NCBI GenBank assembly: GCA_021798655.1
Contig: JAJZFE010000442.1
Location: forward strand, 1 to 9,489
Direction: 5' to 3'
Length of the DNA stretch: 9,489 nucleotides
Origin: Acidobacteriota bacterium
Lineage (GTDB): Bacteria; Acidobacteriota; Terriglobia; Terriglobales; Acidobacteriaceae
Shown here: one piece after another, positions 1-6,778 of the stretch
Layout of the letters: every line of letters starts with the position of its first letter
Position numbering within the stretch: the first letter of the stretch is position 1
Program-made: the position numbers and the translations under genes
Notes under the pieces: generated by a model
The model's database searches: none
What the model saw: only the letters and a program-made list of their open reading frames with translations
Told to the model about the DNA's origin: nothing

Positions 1-92
1 GGCGCGTTGGGCAAGGTGGTGGCCTGCTGCGCGGAGAGCGAGAGCGCAGAGAAGACGAGGCAGAGCGAGGTGCGATGGAAGGTCTTAGGCAT
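1..92 (-). CDS. Start of a secreted protein, probably TolC-like outer membrane factor (partial)
   Basis: Only the first 30 codons are inside the window; the gene runs off the left edge. The visible residues begin MPKTFHRTSLC and continue with a hydrophobic stretch (LVFSALSLSA) and then QQATT. This is a typical Sec signal peptide with basic residues at the start and a likely cleavage after the SLSA segment (about residue 21). The ATG at 92-90 has a strong Shine-Dalgarno AGGAGG at 104-99, six bases upstream. It overlaps the end of the RND permease gene by 8 bp, so the two are almost certainly translated together. An exported protein placed directly after adaptor and RND pump genes is usually the outer membrane channel (TolC/OprM family), which would complete the efflux complex. 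That identity is inferred from position only, because no OMF domain sequence is visible. The gene is real with high confidence; the product name is less sure. Confidence 0.7.
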   Translation of the reverse strand, partial: MPKTFHRTSLCLVFSALSLSAQQATTLPNA

Positions 93-3000
93 GTGCCACC
101 TCCTGTGAACCGGAATGGTTCTGTTCGTGGGCTGCTTCCTTGCGGTGCATGAGGAGGTAGGCCGTGGGGACGAGGAAGACGGTGACGATGCCGGAGACGG
201 TGAGGCCGCCGAGGATGGCGCGGGCGAGCGGTGCGTACTGCTCGCTGCCGGGTTCGAGCGCCAGGGCCATGGGGATGAGGCCGAGGATGGTGGCGAGAGT
301 GGTCATGAGGATGGGGCGGAGACGAACCTTGCAGGCTTCGGCGAGCGCCTTCTTGATGGGGTAGCCGTGCGAGCGGAGCGTGCCGACGAACTCGACGATG
401 AGGATGGAGTCGGAGACAGCGATGCCGGTCATCATGATGACGCCCATGAGCGACATGACGTTGAGCGTGGTGCCGGTGACGAGGAGGAAGAGCACGACGC
501 CGGAGAGCCCGGGGGGCACGGCCAGCAGGATGATGAAGGGATCAGAGAACGAAGCGAACTGAGCCATGAGGATGAGATAGACGAGAACGACGGCGAGCAT
601 GAGGCCGATGGCAAAGCTGCGGAAGGAGCTGTGCATGTCGGAGATTGCGCCGCCGAGTTGGACGGTGATGTTGGAGGAGTGCTTGAGGCCGGCGAGGGTC
701 TCGTTGACCTGTTTGCTGACGACGCCGAGGTCTTCCTTCTTGGGCATGACGTAGACGTCGAAGCTGCGGCGAAGCTGGTAGTGATCGACCTCGGTGGGTG
801 TGTCGATCTGCTTGATGTTGGCGAGGGATTCGAGCGGCGTGGTGGTGGAGGCACCGGGAGCGCGCAGCGGAATCTGTTTGAAGTCGGTGAGGGTCTTGAT
901 CTGGTTGTCGGGATACTGGACGCTGAGGAAGTAGTTGTTGCCGGTCTTGGGATCGACCCAGAAGCTGGGGGCGATCATGGTGTCCGAGGTGAGTGCGGTG
1001 ATGACGCCGTCGATGGCGGCCTGGGGGCTGATGTTGAGCAGCGCGGCGTGCTCGCGGTCGATGTCGAGTTCGAGGCCGGGGTAGTCGAGGTCCTGCGGAA
1101 CGAGCACGTCGTTGACGGAGCTGAGGCCCTTGACGCGAGCGGCGACGGTCTGCGCGAAGGCGTAGGTGTTGTCGAGGTCGCTGCCGCCGATGCGGATGTC
1201 GATCGGTGCGGGCTGGCCCTGGTTGACGACCGAATCGACGAGGCCGCCGGTCTGGAAGTAGGTGTTCACGTCAGGGAAGTCGGTGGCGAACTTTTCGCGC
1301 AGCTTCTGCATGTAAACGAAGCTGCTGGTCTTGTGCTCCTCTTTGAGGCTGACCTGGATGAAGGCGGTGTGCATGCCGGAGTTGCTGGTGTAGATGGCGG
1401 AGAGGTCGGGTGTGATGCCGATGTTGGAGACGATCATGTTCATGTCGTCTTTGGAGACGACCTGGCGGATCTCGTCTTCCATCTTGCCGACGTACTCGTC
1501 GGTGACTTCGATACGTGTGCCGGGCGGGACCTTGACGTTGACGACGAACTGGCCCGGGTCGGTGCGCGGAAAGAAGGCGACGCCGAGGAGAGGGAAGAGC
1601 GAGAAGCTGAGCACGACGAAGGTGGCAAAGCCGATGACGACGGCGACAGGGCGATCGAGACAGACGATGATGGCCTTGTCGTAGGCGTGCTGCAGATTTT
1701 CAAACTGGTGGTTGAAGGCGGTGACGATGCGCTTGAAGAGGTTGGGCGCGGGCCGGGTCTGCTCGTTGATGACCTCTTCGACGGCGAGTTCAGCGCCACC
1801 GTCGGTGTTGTGTGAGGCGTGTCCGTGGCCGTGGCTGGGATCGAGCTTGATGAACTTCGCGCAGAAGAGCGGCACGACGGTCATGGCGACGATGTAGGAG
1901 GCGAAGAGCGCCAGCACGACGGCGAGAGCCAGCGAGGTGAAGAGGTATTTACTGACGCCGACCAGCAGGATGACAGGGAAAAATACGATGCTGGTGCTGC
2001 AGGTGGCGGCGAGTACGGCGAGCTGTACTTCCTTGCCGCCGTTTTCTGCGGCTTCGACGGGGGATTCGCCAAGCTCCATGTGACGGAAGATGTTTTCGAG
2101 CACGACGACGGAGTTGTCGATGAGCCGGGAGAGTGCGAGCGCGATGCCGCCGAGCACCATGGTGTTGATGGTGCTGGCACCGAGGTTGAGCGCGATGAAG
2201 GCGGCGAGGCAGGAGATGGGGATGGACAACAGCACGGAGAGCGTCGCGCGGACGTTGCCGAGGAAGAGCAGGATCATCAGCGCAGTGAGGCAGAGACCGA
2301 TGGTGCCTTCGTTGATGACGTTCTTGACGGCGATCTTGACGAAGACGGACTGGTCGAAGACGACGTTGGTTTTGAGGACCTGGGGGACGTCGAGCAGGTG
2401 TTTGACGGCCTCGCGGATGCCGTTGACGATGGCGATGGTGTTGGAGCCGCCGCCCTGTTTGAGCACGGGGATGTAGACCGAATGCTGGCCATCGACGCGG
2501 ACGATGTTGTACTGCAGCTGGCCGGAGTCGACGGCCTTGCCGACATCGCCGACGAAGACGTTGCCGCCGACGTGATCCTGCTTGTCGGTCTTGATGGGCA
2601 TGGCGTTGATCTGGTCCACGACGGGGATCTGGCTGTTGGCGTAGATGTTGTAATCCTTGGGGCCGATGCGAACGTCGCCGGCCGGAAGGATGAGGTTGGA
2701 CTGGTTGACGGCCCCGACGACGTCCATGATGGAGAGCTGGTGGGCTTCAAGCTTGACGGGATCGACGTAGACCTGGATCTGGCGATACTTGCCGCCGTAG
2801 GGCTGTGGCACGGAGGCGCCGGGTACGTTGGCGATCTGGTTGCGGACTTCGAACTGCGCGAGATCTTTCAGCTGCGTCTGATTGAGGCCCTGGCCTTCAA
2901 GTGTGACCAGGCAGACGGGCAGGTTGGAGGCGTCGAACTTGAGCACGACCGGGGGCAGTGTGCCGGGCGGCAGGCGGCGCAGGTTCGCCATGGCGAGGTT

Positions 3001-3321
3001 GGAGATGTTGCTGACGGCGGCGTTGGCATCGGTGCCGGGCTGGAAGTAGATCTTGATGAGGCTGACGCCGGGCAGCGAGCGCGACTCGATGTGTTCGATG
3101 CCGCTGCCGAGGGTGAAGAAGCGCTCGTAGCTGTCGGTGATGTCGGCTTCGATCTGCTGCGGGGGCATGCCGGAGTAGAACGTGGCGACGACGACGACGG
3201 GGATGTTGATCTCGGGGAAGAGATCCACGGGCATACGCGCGACGGTGGAGACACCGACGACGATGACCATGAGACAGAACATCAGGATGAAGAAGGGATA
3301 TTTAATCGCAAAGGTAGACAT
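85..3321 (-). CDS. RND family efflux permease (AcrB/HAE-like inner membrane pump)
   Basis: This 1078-residue protein is the inner-membrane proton-driven pump of a tripartite efflux system; AcrB has 1049 residues. The RND layout is clear: TM1 at about 8-28, a first periplasmic porter/docking region (30-335), TM2-TM6 (335-490), a cytoplasmic linker, TM7 (556-582), a second periplasmic region (583-898) and TM8-TM12 (900-1058). Recognisable family motifs are PVDLFPEI (31-38), the TM4 segment ending LIDNSVVVLEN, SILIVEF in TM10 (972-978) and LRPILMTTLA (1001-1010). Compared from memory with AcrB, the relay residues differ: D402 is kept, but the second Asp is N403, the TM10 Lys is S970 and the next residue is D971; T1007 is kept. 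A His-rich stretch lies at 497-504 and further His residues occur in the C-terminal tail. The ATG shares one base with the adaptor stop codon (TAATG) and has AGGAGGT at 3337-3331, nine bases upstream. The substrate is unknown; motifs fit drug/solute pumps better than the heavy-metal class. Confidence 0.96.
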   Translation of the reverse strand: MSTFAIKYPFFILMFCLMVIVVGVSTVARMPVDLFPEINIPVVVVATFYSGMPPQQIEADITDSYERFFTLGSGIEHIESRSLPGVSLIKIYFQPGTDANAAVSNISNLAMANLRRLPPGTLPPVVLKFDASNLPVCLVTLEGQGLNQTQLKDLAQFEVRNQIANVPGASVPQPYGGKYRQIQVYVDPVKLEAHQLSIMDVVGAVNQSNLILPAGDVRIGPKDYNIYANSQIPVVDQINAMPIKTDKQDHVGGNVFVGDVGKAVDSGQLQYNIVRVDGQHSVYIPVLKQGGGSNTIAIVNGIREAVKHLLDVPQVLKTNVVFDQSVFVKIAVKNVINEGTIGLCLTALMILLFLGNVRATLSVLLSIPISCLAAFIALNLGASTINTMVLGGIALALSRLIDNSVVVLENIFRHMELGESPVEAAENGGKEVQLAVLAATCSTSIVFFPVILLVGVSKYLFTSLALAVVLALFASYIVAMTVVPLFCAKFIKLDPSHGHGHASHNTDGGAELAVEEVINEQTRPAPNLFKRIVTAFNHQFENLQHAYDKAIIVCLDRPVAVVIGFATFVVLSFSLFPLLGVAFFPRTDPGQFVVNVKVPPGTRIEVTDEYVGKMEDEIRQVVSKDDMNMIVSNIGITPDLSAIYTSNSGMHTAFIQVSLKEEHKTSSFVYMQKLREKFATDFPDVNTYFQTGGLVDSVVNQGQPAPIDIRIGGSDLDNTYAFAQTVAARVKGLSSVNDVLVPQDLDYPGLELDIDREHAALLNISPQAAIDGVITALTSDTMIAPSFWVDPKTGNNYFLSVQYPDNQIKTLTDFKQIPLRAPGASTTTPLESLANIKQIDTPTEVDHYQLRRSFDVYVMPKKEDLGVVSKQVNETLAGLKHSSNITVQLGGAISDMHSSFRSFAIGLMLAVVLVYLILMAQFASFSDPFIILLAVPPGLSGVVLFLLVTGTTLNVMSLMGVIMMTGIAVSDSILIVEFVGTLRSHGYPIKKALAEACKVRLRPILMTTLATILGLIPMALALEPGSEQYAPLARAILGGLTVSGIVTVFLVPTAYLLMHRKEAAHEQNHSGSQEVAHA

Positions 3322-4556
3322 TACTCGGCCACCTCCTGCGCGGTGGTGGGGATGAAGGCGGGGTGCGTGGAGACGACGTCGCCGGGCTGGTAGTTGGACT
3401 GGCCGGAGGCGATGACGGTGTCGCCGGCATGCACGCCGGAGAGGACCTCAGAGCGGTTGGAGGTCTGGATGCCGAGCGTGACGTCGCGCTTGACGACATG
3501 GTTGGTGCTGTCGACGACGAAGACGTAGTTCTCGTCGCCGTTGGGGCCGGTGGTCTGCACGATGGCCTGGGTGGGCAGGATGAGGGTGTCGTTGCGGTGC
3601 TGGAGCTGGATGGTGGTTTCGGCAAACATGCCGGGGCTCAGGACGAGGTCGGGGTTGGGCACATCGACCTCGGTGAGCATGGTGCGGGTGTTGGTGTCGA
3701 GTGCGCGCGTGAAGCGGATGATCTTGCCGGTGAAGGTGCGGCCGGTGGAGTTGACCTTGATCTGCACCTCGCCGCCGATGTTGATGTAGGGCACGTCGCT
3801 TTCGGGCACGGGCATGCGGAGACGCAGGAGGTCACTCTGCGCGACCTGGACGACGGGCAGGGTCTGGGTGTTGGAGTCCTGGCCGGCCTGGATGAGTGAG
3901 CCGGTGTCGGCGTAGCGCATGGTGACGACGCCGGTAAAGGGCGCGACGATCTGCTCGTATTCGGTGAGCGTCTTGTAGCGGTGGCTGGCGGCATCGGAGA
4001 CGCCGAGTTGCTCGCGTTTGGCTTCGAGTGCGGCCTTGGCGACGCCGATCTGCGCCTGCGCCTGCATGTCCTTGGCGTGGGCGTCGTCGAGTTCCTGCTG
4101 GGCGATGAGGCCGGGCTTTTCCTTGGAGGCTTCGGCGAGGCGGGTGTAGTCGAGGTGCAGCGCGGAGTAGGTCGCCTCGGCGGCGGTGAGCTCGCTCTGG
4201 GCGCGGATAATCTCGGACTGGCTGTTGCGGACTTCGGCCTGCGCGCCGGTGAACTGGTCCTGCAGCTCGGGGACTTCGAGCCTGGCGAGCACCTCACCCT
4301 GACGGACGCGGTCGCCGATATCGACTCCGATCCAGCGGATGTATCCGGAGACCTTGGCGTGGAGATCGACCTGCTGATAAGGCTGGAACTGGCCGGCGAT
4401 GGTGAGCGAGCTGGCGAGGCTGCCGGTGGCCACGGTGACGACGGCTGCGGCGCGCGGAGCTTCCGCTGCGGGCCGGGAGGTGTGGAGAGCACGGAACAGC
4501 ACAACGGCTGCGACGACGACGACAACGGCGATCACGAGGATTCGCTTGCGAGGCAT
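3321..4556 (-). CDS. RND efflux periplasmic adaptor (membrane fusion protein)
   Basis: This 411-residue protein should bridge the RND permease and the outer membrane channel. In order it shows an N-terminal basic patch and a single hydrophobic segment (about 5-22) acting as membrane anchor or uncleaved signal, the first half of a lipoyl-like domain (about 62-94, with VSGYI and GDRVRQGEVLARLE), an Ala/Gln/Glu-rich alpha-helical hairpin (98-185), the second lipoyl half (IVAPFTGVV, 203-211), a beta-barrel region (about 245-320) and a membrane-proximal domain to about 395. There is no lipobox Cys, so it is not an AcrA-style lipoprotein. I chose the ATG at 4556 because AGGTGG (4566-4561) lies four bases upstream and the basic-plus-hydrophobic segment starts there; the frame is open 21 codons further upstream, but with a poor context. 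The stop overlaps the RND start by one base. Family assignment is secure; the transported substrate is not known. Confidence 0.94.
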   Translation of the reverse strand: MPRKRILVIAVVVVVAAVVLFRALHTSRPAAEAPRAAAVVTVATGSLASSLTIAGQFQPYQQVDLHAKVSGYIRWIGVDIGDRVRQGEVLARLEVPELQDQFTGAQAEVRNSQSEIIRAQSELTAAEATYSALHLDYTRLAEASKEKPGLIAQQELDDAHAKDMQAQAQIGVAKAALEAKREQLGVSDAASHRYKTLTEYEQIVAPFTGVVTMRYADTGSLIQAGQDSNTQTLPVVQVAQSDLLRLRMPVPESDVPYINIGGEVQIKVNSTGRTFTGKIIRFTRALDTNTRTMLTEVDVPNPDLVLSPGMFAETTIQLQHRNDTLILPTQAIVQTTGPNGDENYVFVVDSTNHVVKRDVTLGIQTSNRSEVLSGVHAGDTVIASGQSNYQPGDVVSTHPAFIPTTAQEVAE

Positions 4557-4608
4557 GGAACCACCTATCGAACGGAGGATGAATAGATTTCGGGGTAGAA
4601 GAGAAGAA

Positions 4609-4638
4609 GTGTGCCGCATCCGTGTGCCGCTGTGACAC
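4609..4638 (-). repeat. Tandem 9-bp direct repeat in the leader of the efflux operon
   Basis: The 142-bp gap 4557-4698 separates the small membrane protein from the adaptor gene. On the minus strand it contains GCGGCACAC twice (4630-4622 and 4617-4609) with four bases between, and GTGTCACA directly before the first copy (4638-4631), so that GTGT and ACAC also form a short inverted pair. The repeat begins about 50-80 bases before the adaptor ATG, a place where a regulator of the pump could bind. I see no convincing -35/-10 pair here and no hairpin with a T-run, so the gap holds neither a clear promoter nor a clear terminator. Regulatory function is a guess; the repeat itself is plainly there. 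Confidence 0.4.
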
Positions 4639-4698
4639 GAGTTGAATCCTGTGCGGACTCACGCGAAGACAGCGGTTGCAGGAGCAGAGACCTGTGTC

Positions 4699-5082
4699 TT
4701 AGGCCAGGGCCGGTGGGCCGCGGGCAGAGAGCACGACAGCACTGCCCGCGGCCAGGCCGCACTGATAGTGCGCCGTGAGCAGCGAGCTCTGTGACGGAAT
4801 GAAGCTGGTCTCGGTGAGTCGGAGGGTGAGGGCTTCGAAGAGGCCCCTGCTCGACGGGTGATGCGTGGTGCGTCCCCAGAGAAAGATGTGCACGGCGGCG
4901 GTGGTGCTTGGGCGCTCATCCTGAGAGAGCAGCTTGGCCGCAGGGATGGAGCGCTGCGCCGCCGGTGAACGATAGAGCGAAACCTTGTATTGCACGCCCC
5001 AGAACACAACGGTGCAGGCCAGCAGCATGAAGATCAGCGATGCCGGGGAGCTGCGTCGAGTTGGAGCGAGAAGGTTCAGCAA
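4699..5082 (-). CDS. Small single-pass membrane protein of unknown function
   Basis: This frame encodes 127 residues that I do not recognise as a named family. The N-terminus is basic (two Arg at 9-10), followed by a hydrophobic segment with Trp/Phe at about 15-31 (SLIFMLLACTVVFWGVQY), which looks like one membrane anchor with the rest outside the cytoplasm. The remaining 95 residues are hydrophilic to mixed, and the C-terminal part is Ala/Gly-rich with a Cys at about 108. The only start codon before the upstream in-frame stop at 5158-5160 is TTG at 5082, with AAGG a few bases upstream; the next candidate is the internal ATG at Met19, which would cut the anchor. Reading the codons, the third position is mostly G or C, as in its neighbours, which supports a real gene. 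It lies on the same strand, 142 bp before the efflux adaptor and 262 bp after the isomerase. Function is unknown; it could belong to the efflux operon or stand alone. Confidence 0.6.
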   Translation of the reverse strand: MLNLLAPTRRSSPASLIFMLLACTVVFWGVQYKVSLYRSPAAQRSIPAAKLLSQDERPSTTAAVHIFLWGRTTHHPSSRGLFEALTLRLTETSFIPSQSSLLTAHYQCGLAAGSAVVLSARGPPALA

Positions 5083-5191
5083 CGTACCTTGCCTTGCTTG
5101 GTGGGCCTTGGTTTGCGGTTCGGCCTGGAGCTTCGTCCGGTGCGGTAGCGCGAAGCATCAGGTGACTGATGGTGTCGGATGCACTGAGTTG

Positions 5192-5197
5192 AGTATA
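5192..5197 (-). promoter_or_regulatory. Possible -10 box ahead of the small membrane protein
   Basis: On the minus strand the hexamer TATACT (5197-5192) matches the sigma-70 -10 consensus at five of six positions in an otherwise GC-rich gap, about 110 bases before the TTG start at 5082. No good -35 box sits at 16-18 bases spacing. A short inverted pair GTCT/AGAC (5202-5214, five-base centre) lies just upstream, which might be part of an operator. The call rests on the hexamer only and is weak. If used, it would drive the membrane protein and perhaps the efflux genes behind it. Confidence 0.25.
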
Positions 5198-5260
5198 GGT
5201 TGTCTGCGGAAGACCGATTGATGCACACAATTTGTTCAAGCATCGAGTCGGGCTGCCTGA

Positions 5261-5285
5261 ACGTGATTGCACCCTGCAATAACGT
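5261..5285. repeat. 25-bp near-perfect inverted repeat, possible operator
   Basis: The plus strand reads ACGTGATTGCA, then CCC, then TGCAATAACGT. The two 11-base arms pair at ten of eleven positions (mismatch 5265/5281), with a perfect ATTGCA/TGCAAT core. It lies 60-84 bases after the isomerase stop and about 65-90 bases upstream of the possible -10 box of the small membrane protein. A transcript through it could fold into a stem, but the loop is only three bases and no U-run follows, so it is not a standard intrinsic terminator. An odd-centred palindrome in a promoter-bearing gap fits a dimeric regulator site better. No regulator gene is present in the window to link with it. Confidence 0.55.
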
Positions 5286-5297
5286 AGACGTGCCGCG

Positions 5298-5306
5298 TTG
5301 CTGCAA
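5298..5306. repeat. Short TTGC-T-GCAA palindrome next to the larger inverted repeat
   Basis: A perfect 9-base palindrome, TTGC-T-GCAA, whose centre (5302) lies 29 bases from the centre (5273) of the 25-bp inverted repeat. Both share TTGC and GCAA half sites, with one and five central bases respectively. The pair could be two sites for one regulator about three helical turns apart, but a 9-base palindrome can arise by chance. The rest of the 5083-5344 gap shows nothing else I can name. Confidence 0.25.
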
Positions 5307-5344
5307 GTTTACCAGTGGGGCGCAAGATTGTGATGAAGCGGCGG

Positions 5345-6763
5345 TTACAGGCCGGGCTCGCCGTGGTGGAGGACGTCCCAGCCGAGGTAGTTGCGCAGCG
5401 CTTCGGTGACGGCGGCGGCGCAGTGCGAGCCGCTCATCGCGGCGTGATGCTCGAAGCCGTTGCGGCAGATGTACTGCAGCAGTCGCGGCAGATGCGGGAC
5501 GTGGACGACGGCCTTGGTGCCGAAGGTGTCGAGCGGGTCGTTGGTGAACTGGCCCTCGCCGACGTAGACGCGGATGCGGCCGGCGGTGTCGTCCGTGCTG
5601 ACGCGGCCGAAGGTGACGGGGCCTGCGGGGGTGCGGCCGGCGAGTGCGCCGACAGTGTTCTGTTCGCCGAGGATGGTGCCGAGGATGGGCGCGGTACCGA
5701 TACGGATGTCGGGCAGAAAGTCCTTTGCCCAGTTGCCGCAGTGGAAGAAGACACACTTCTCGGGGTCGCGGCCGTAGTTGTTGTTCCAGTCCACCAGCGC
5801 GCTGGGACGGCCGGAGGCGAGCTGCAGCGCATACATGGAGACGACGCCGGCAATATCGACCTCGCAGGCCGAGGGCAGCATCTGCTCGGACATCATGGAC
5901 ATGATGGTGCAGACGTTGACGCCGTAGTTTTTCTGCATGGAGCTCCAGCACTGGATGGCGGTGGCGGTGAGGCCGAGTTCGGCCATCCAGTCGTCGATGA
6001 CGAGGGCGAACTTTGCCATCTTGAGCAGCGACTCGGCAGGCGCTGCGGAGCTGTCTGCATAGCTGTGGATCATCTCGATGCGCTGCTGGACGCGCGGGTC
6101 GCTGCTGGCGATGCCGGCGGCGGTGCCGAAGACCTCGGAGAGATCGATGGTGTTGACGCTGATGCCGGCGGCTTCGAGCAGTTTTTCGCTGTAGCGGGTG
6201 GTGTTGAAGGCGTTGGGCCGTGCGCCGACCGCACCGATGCGGACCCGCCTCATGCCGCGGACGCAGCGACAGGTCTGCACGAATTGCAGCAGGTCTTCGC
6301 GGAAGCGTGCATCGAGCAGAGCGACGGTGTGGTCGCGTGTGAGGGTGTAGGCGAGGCCGTACTGGCGGAGGTTGTTGCAGGCGGAGATCTTGCCGCAGAA
6401 GGCGTCGCGACGGCGCTCCAGGCCGAAGGCGTCGAGATCGTCGGGGCAGGCCTGTACGAGGATGGGGACGTTCAGCTCAGAGAGACGGAGGGCGTCGGCG
6501 ATGCCTTTTTCGTCGCCGAAGTTGGGCAGGCAGACGAGTACGCCGTCGATGCGCTGGCGGTTGGCGAGGAAGATCTCGCCGCAGGTGCGAGCGTCGGCCC
6601 AGGTCTCGACGGCACCGAGCTTGGACTGCTGCTCGGTGAGCATGACGGTGTCGATCTGGAGTTCAGCGAAGAGGCGGAGCAGATCGCGACGTGCCTCGGC
6701 GACGAGGTTGTCGGGAAAGAAGTCGCGGTTGCCGATGATGACGCCGAGCGTGAGTTTTTTCAT
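5345..6763 (-). CDS. L-fucose/L-arabinose isomerase-like sugar isomerase (COG2407 type)
   Basis: A 472-residue cytoplasmic enzyme of the fucose/arabinose isomerase fold, expected to interconvert an aldose and its ketose with a divalent metal. The N-terminal part (1-180) looks like a Rossmann-type substrate domain. The C-terminal half carries the family signals: ACEVDIAG with E301, ALVDWNN with D325, FFHCGNW with H341, and NGFEHHAAM with H439/H440. By analogy with E. coli FucI (Glu, Asp and a late His bind the metal), E301, D325 and H439 or H440 are the likely ligands. It is shorter than FucI (591) and near AraA (500). The ATG at 6763 has AGGAG (6775-6771) seven bases upstream, and it starts 15 bases after the sugar-binding protein gene, so it belongs to the transporter operon and probably acts on the imported sugar. 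Which sugar (fucose, arabinose, rhamnose, sulfoquinovose or another) is not decided by the sequence. Confidence 0.88.
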   Translation of the reverse strand: MKKLTLGVIIGNRDFFPDNLVAEARRDLLRLFAELQIDTVMLTEQQSKLGAVETWADARTCGEIFLANRQRIDGVLVCLPNFGDEKGIADALRLSELNVPILVQACPDDLDAFGLERRRDAFCGKISACNNLRQYGLAYTLTRDHTVALLDARFREDLLQFVQTCRCVRGMRRVRIGAVGARPNAFNTTRYSEKLLEAAGISVNTIDLSEVFGTAAGIASSDPRVQQRIEMIHSYADSSAAPAESLLKMAKFALVIDDWMAELGLTATAIQCWSSMQKNYGVNVCTIMSMMSEQMLPSACEVDIAGVVSMYALQLASGRPSALVDWNNNYGRDPEKCVFFHCGNWAKDFLPDIRIGTAPILGTILGEQNTVGALAGRTPAGPVTFGRVSTDDTAGRIRVYVGEGQFTNDPLDTFGTKAVVHVPHLPRLLQYICRNGFEHHAAMSGSHCAAAVTEALRNYLGWDVLHHGEPGL

Positions 6764-6778
6764 GAGGGAACTCCTGGC

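Noticed and set aside
115..3393. Two long, nearly continuous plus-strand open frames (115-1815 and 1819-3393) opposite the RND permease gene
   Set aside because: Their translations are extremely rich in Asp, Glu, Gly and Val with no domain, which is the expected mirror of a GC-rich coding strand. The opposite frame has a complete, recognisable RND protein.
3321..4619. Longer adaptor protein starting at 4619
   Set aside because: The extra 21 residues precede a basic-plus-hydrophobic anchor that begins at the ATG at 4556, and only that ATG has a well-spaced Shine-Dalgarno sequence.
5261..5285. Intrinsic terminator for the sugar operon
   Set aside because: The stem is good, but the loop is only three bases and the bases that follow on the minus strand (TCAGGC) contain no T-run.
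5076..5951. Minus-strand 291-codon Arg/His-rich frame overlapping the isomerase 3' end and the gap
   Set aside because: It is a shifted frame within the isomerase gene, with an Arg/Pro/His-rich composition and no motif.
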